Assembly: GCF_023973825.1 (NCBI RefSeq)
Contig: NC_090120.1
Span: forward strand, 955,001 to 1,019,000
Direction: 5' to 3'
From: Plasmodium brasilianum
Taxonomy: Eukaryota; Apicomplexa; Aconoidasida; Haemosporida; Plasmodiidae
DNA: 64,000 bases
The position numbers and the translations under genes are program-made. Positions within the stretch are counted from its first letter, which is position 1. Each line of letters opens with the position of its first letter. Below the pieces are notes generated by a model. It was given only the letters and a program-made list of their open reading frames with translations. It searched no databases and was not told the origin of the DNA. Below are positions 61,773 through 64,000 of the stretch, in pieces.

Positions 61773-62736
61773 GTGCATACATATACATGCATATATACTA
61801 TTTGACAAAAAAAAGGCTACGTTGCAGTATTCACAATGTACGATTATATATTGTTTCTTTTTTTTTTTTTTTTCTGTCTCTTTTTGGTTAGCCCGCAAAC
61901 AATGTGTACATGTGATACAGTGGTGATAAATACAATAAAACTGTAAATGAACGATATAATGACAATTATTTTTAATTTTATTTTTTTTTATGTATATATA
62001 TTTATTATTAATTATGTCTAAGTGTAATCAAATATAAATTTTAAAAAACAAAAAAAGAATCCTCATTTACACGAATGTTTCGTGTAATTCTTCCCTTTCT
62101 TTCACTTACTATATACGTTTATATATTTTTTTTTTTTTTTTTTTCTTTTAAAAAATTAAGATAGTAATCTGTTGAAAATTATAAAAGGTAGAAAAAAAAA
62201 AAAAATATATATATATATAAACGTATAAGGTGAAAGAAAGGGGGAGAGGGAACAAAAAAAAAAAAAAAAAATGATGAAATAATGAAAGTAATAACGAAAC
62301 GATTCATGGGTGAGTAATATACATATATGGATAGAAGAATAATGATTATTTAGCGAAAAATAGATGAATGACAGAGTTATTTAATATTTGTATATATATA
62401 TATATATATATACTCCTTCAAACAACAAAAAAATGCATATATCATCGATAGCAGTTTATAAAAGTTTTAATCAATCTCAAGTTTAAGAAAATAATTAAGG
62501 GTACCAAAAAAGTAAAAAAGAGGGAAGTAATAAATTAAAATAATAAAATAAGCAAAATAGCAAAATAGCAAAATAGTTATATAGTTATATAGTAAAATAG
62601 TAAGATTAAATATTCAAATAGTGAAGCAAATAAAATTAAAAAAATTAAATATACGATTATACTATATACAAACATAAATACATACAGAGAGAGAGATAAC
62701 GAAAAAAAGTTAAATTTCCACACGTTTTTATTTTGG

Positions 62737-62772
<36 letters not shown>

Positions 62773-62957
62773 GAATATTATTCTATTCTTTTAAAAGTGA
62801 AAAACTATTTATTGCAATTTTACTATTTGTATCTTTTTTTAAAATATTCCAGAACATTTGTGTACATGTTCTTTTTTTTTTTTTTTTTTTTTTTTATTAT
62901 TATTAAAAATCTGAATTTTTTTGTTCTCAGGGAATTATTTTTCTGACATGTACATCT

Positions 62958-63240
62958 TGAAGAGGTATACATACACACGTATACCTATACATACATACGC
63001 ATACCTATACATACATACGCATACCTATACATACATACGCATACCTATACATACATACATACGTATACCTATACATACATACGTATACCTATACATACAT
63101 ACGTATACCTATACATACATACGTATACCTATACATACATACGTATACCTATGCATACACACGTATACCTATACATACATACGCATACCTATATATACAT
63201 ACGCATACCTATATATACACACGTATACCTATACATACAT
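62958..63240. repeat. 20-bp tandem array (ACATACGTATACCTATACAT)
   Basis: About 14 copies of a 20-bp unit, with GCATAC/GTATAC variants and occasional ATATATAC changes. A 107-codon open frame (TYVYLYI-type repeat) covers it and is an artefact. Confidence 0.93.
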
Positions 63241-63533
63241 GTAATCCTGTTCCCGTGTGGTACATCATGTTAATATTAAATCGTATGTTTATGTACCCGT
63301 CCACGTATACATATGTGCAAACAAACAAACATCGAAGCATTGAGTATATTTTATAAAAAGGGCATTCGGTATAAAATGGAAGCATACAAATACTGCTTAT
63401 CTGTCATTTCGGATATGTTGTGTGTTTAAAGCAAGAGTATTAATGCATACGTCTACTTTTCTTCTTTTCATTCCCATTACCTTTTTATATATCGTTTAAA
63501 AGAAAATAAAACAGCTAAAAAATATATTAATCA

Positions 63534-63636
63534 AAAAATAAATTAATTAAAAAATAAATTAATTAAAAAATAAATTAATTAAAAAATAAATTAATTAGAA
63601 AAATAAATTAATTAAAAAATAAATTAATTAAAAATA
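63534..63636. repeat. 16-bp AT-only array (AAAAAATAAATTAATT)
   Basis: Six copies of a 16-17-bp unit, made only of A and T apart from one G. Confidence 0.92.
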
Positions 63637-63938
63637 CAAAATAAATAACAAAAAAAAAAAAAAAAAAAAAGACGTGAATAATGTATGCTCTTGAATTGTT
63701 TCCATAACACCATAGGAGATAATAAAGTTCCAAAGAACTTTAACTGTACCGTAGTTGGATTGTTTAAAAAAAGAAAAAAAAAAAAAAAAAATTATCACAA
63801 ATACATTAATTAATATTGCACATTTTTACAAATGTAATAGTGTTATATTTCAGAACCAGGCGCAACATCATTTTTACTTTCCCTTATTGTATAAGTAAAC
63901 AAAGAGAGGAAACGAAAAAGAAGAGAACAACGAATAGA

Positions 63939-64000
63939 CGGAAATAACCTGGAAAGCTACACACAAAAACGGAAATAACCTGGAAAGCTACACACAAAAA
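63939..64000. repeat. Direct repeat of about 30 bp at the window edge
   Basis: The segment CGGAAATAACCTGGAAAGCT plus ACACACAAAAA occurs twice in tandem and runs into the window end, so further copies may continue outside. Confidence 0.85.

Larger units (their letters stand above)
61284..64000. other. Right-end intergenic region, no gene recognised
   Basis: About 2.7 kb upstream of UBC9. Contents are poly-T/poly-A tracts, TA microsatellites, AAAATAG words (62550-62610), a 20-bp CATACGTATACCTATACATA array, a 16-bp AAATTAATTAA array and a short duplication at the window edge. Open frames (61683, 62921) are repeat products. The next gene must lie to the right. Confidence 0.55.

Noticed and set aside
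62921..63244. 107-codon + open frame of Tyr/Ile/Thr repeats
   Set aside because: It is a translation of the 20-bp CATACGTATACC array.

Overview
This is a nuclear chromosome segment of a malaria parasite (Plasmodium), most likely an AT-rich species other than P. falciparum. The evidence is extreme A+T content, frequent poly-A and poly-T runs, short AT-rich introns with GT..AG ends, Asn/Lys/Ser low-complexity inserts inside conserved enzymes, and a type II NADH dehydrogenase that resembles the Plasmodium enzyme but clearly differs from my recollection of the P. falciparum protein. The gene order (arginyl-tRNA synthetase, pseudouridine synthase, Met-10-like/Trm5 methyltransferase, major-facilitator transporter, BSD-domain protein, NDH2, UBC9) matches my memory of the middle of P. 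falciparum chromosome 9. The species (malariae-like, ovale-like or other) cannot be fixed from the sequence alone.

Layout. 1-584: last intron and last exon of a + strand gene entering from the left. 1.4-4.6 kb (-): two-exon arginyl-tRNA synthetase with a secretory-type leader. 5.5-8.4 kb (+): RluD-type pseudouridine synthase, split by a frame break at a poly-A run. 8.6-9.1 kb (-): a very small two-exon gene. 9.6-12.9 kb (-): long coiled-coil protein. 15.8-17.7 kb (-): three-exon acyltransferase. 22.2-24.8 kb (-): tRNA m1G37 methyltransferase Trm5. 29.2-32.3 kb (+): six-exon relative of the plant At4g15545 family. 33.3-39.3 kb (-): 1,895-residue low-complexity/coiled-coil protein. 41.3-42.2 kb (+): elongation factor Elf1. 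44.3-45.8 kb (+): major-facilitator transporter. 48.3-48.9 kb (-): probable GINS subunit Psf3. 51.6-55.1 kb (+): BSD-domain protein. 56.0-57.6 kb (-): NDH2. 60.2-61.3 kb (-): four-exon UBC9. The right end, 61.3-64.0 kb, is repeat-rich and has no recognisable gene.

There is no operon logic, and genes are spaced by 0.2-4.6 kb of AT-rich DNA full of tandem repeats. A loose theme in the first 25 kb is RNA and translation: ArgRS, a pseudouridine synthase and Trm5 all carry hydrophobic N-termini that may send them to an organelle. The rest covers lipid remodelling, mitochondrial electron input, replication, transcription elongation and SUMO conjugation.

The items most worth a second look are: a GC-raised, hairpin-rich non-coding island at 55.7-55.9 kb between two converging genes; a second such island at 5.10-5.29 kb; the At4g15545-family gene; the 73-residue gene at 8.6-9.1 kb; a possible unannotated spliced small gene at 58.3-58.8 kb; and the poly-A frame break in the pseudouridine synthase. 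Exon junctions were worked out by eye from splice signals, reading-frame continuity and family conservation. No search or RNA evidence was available.
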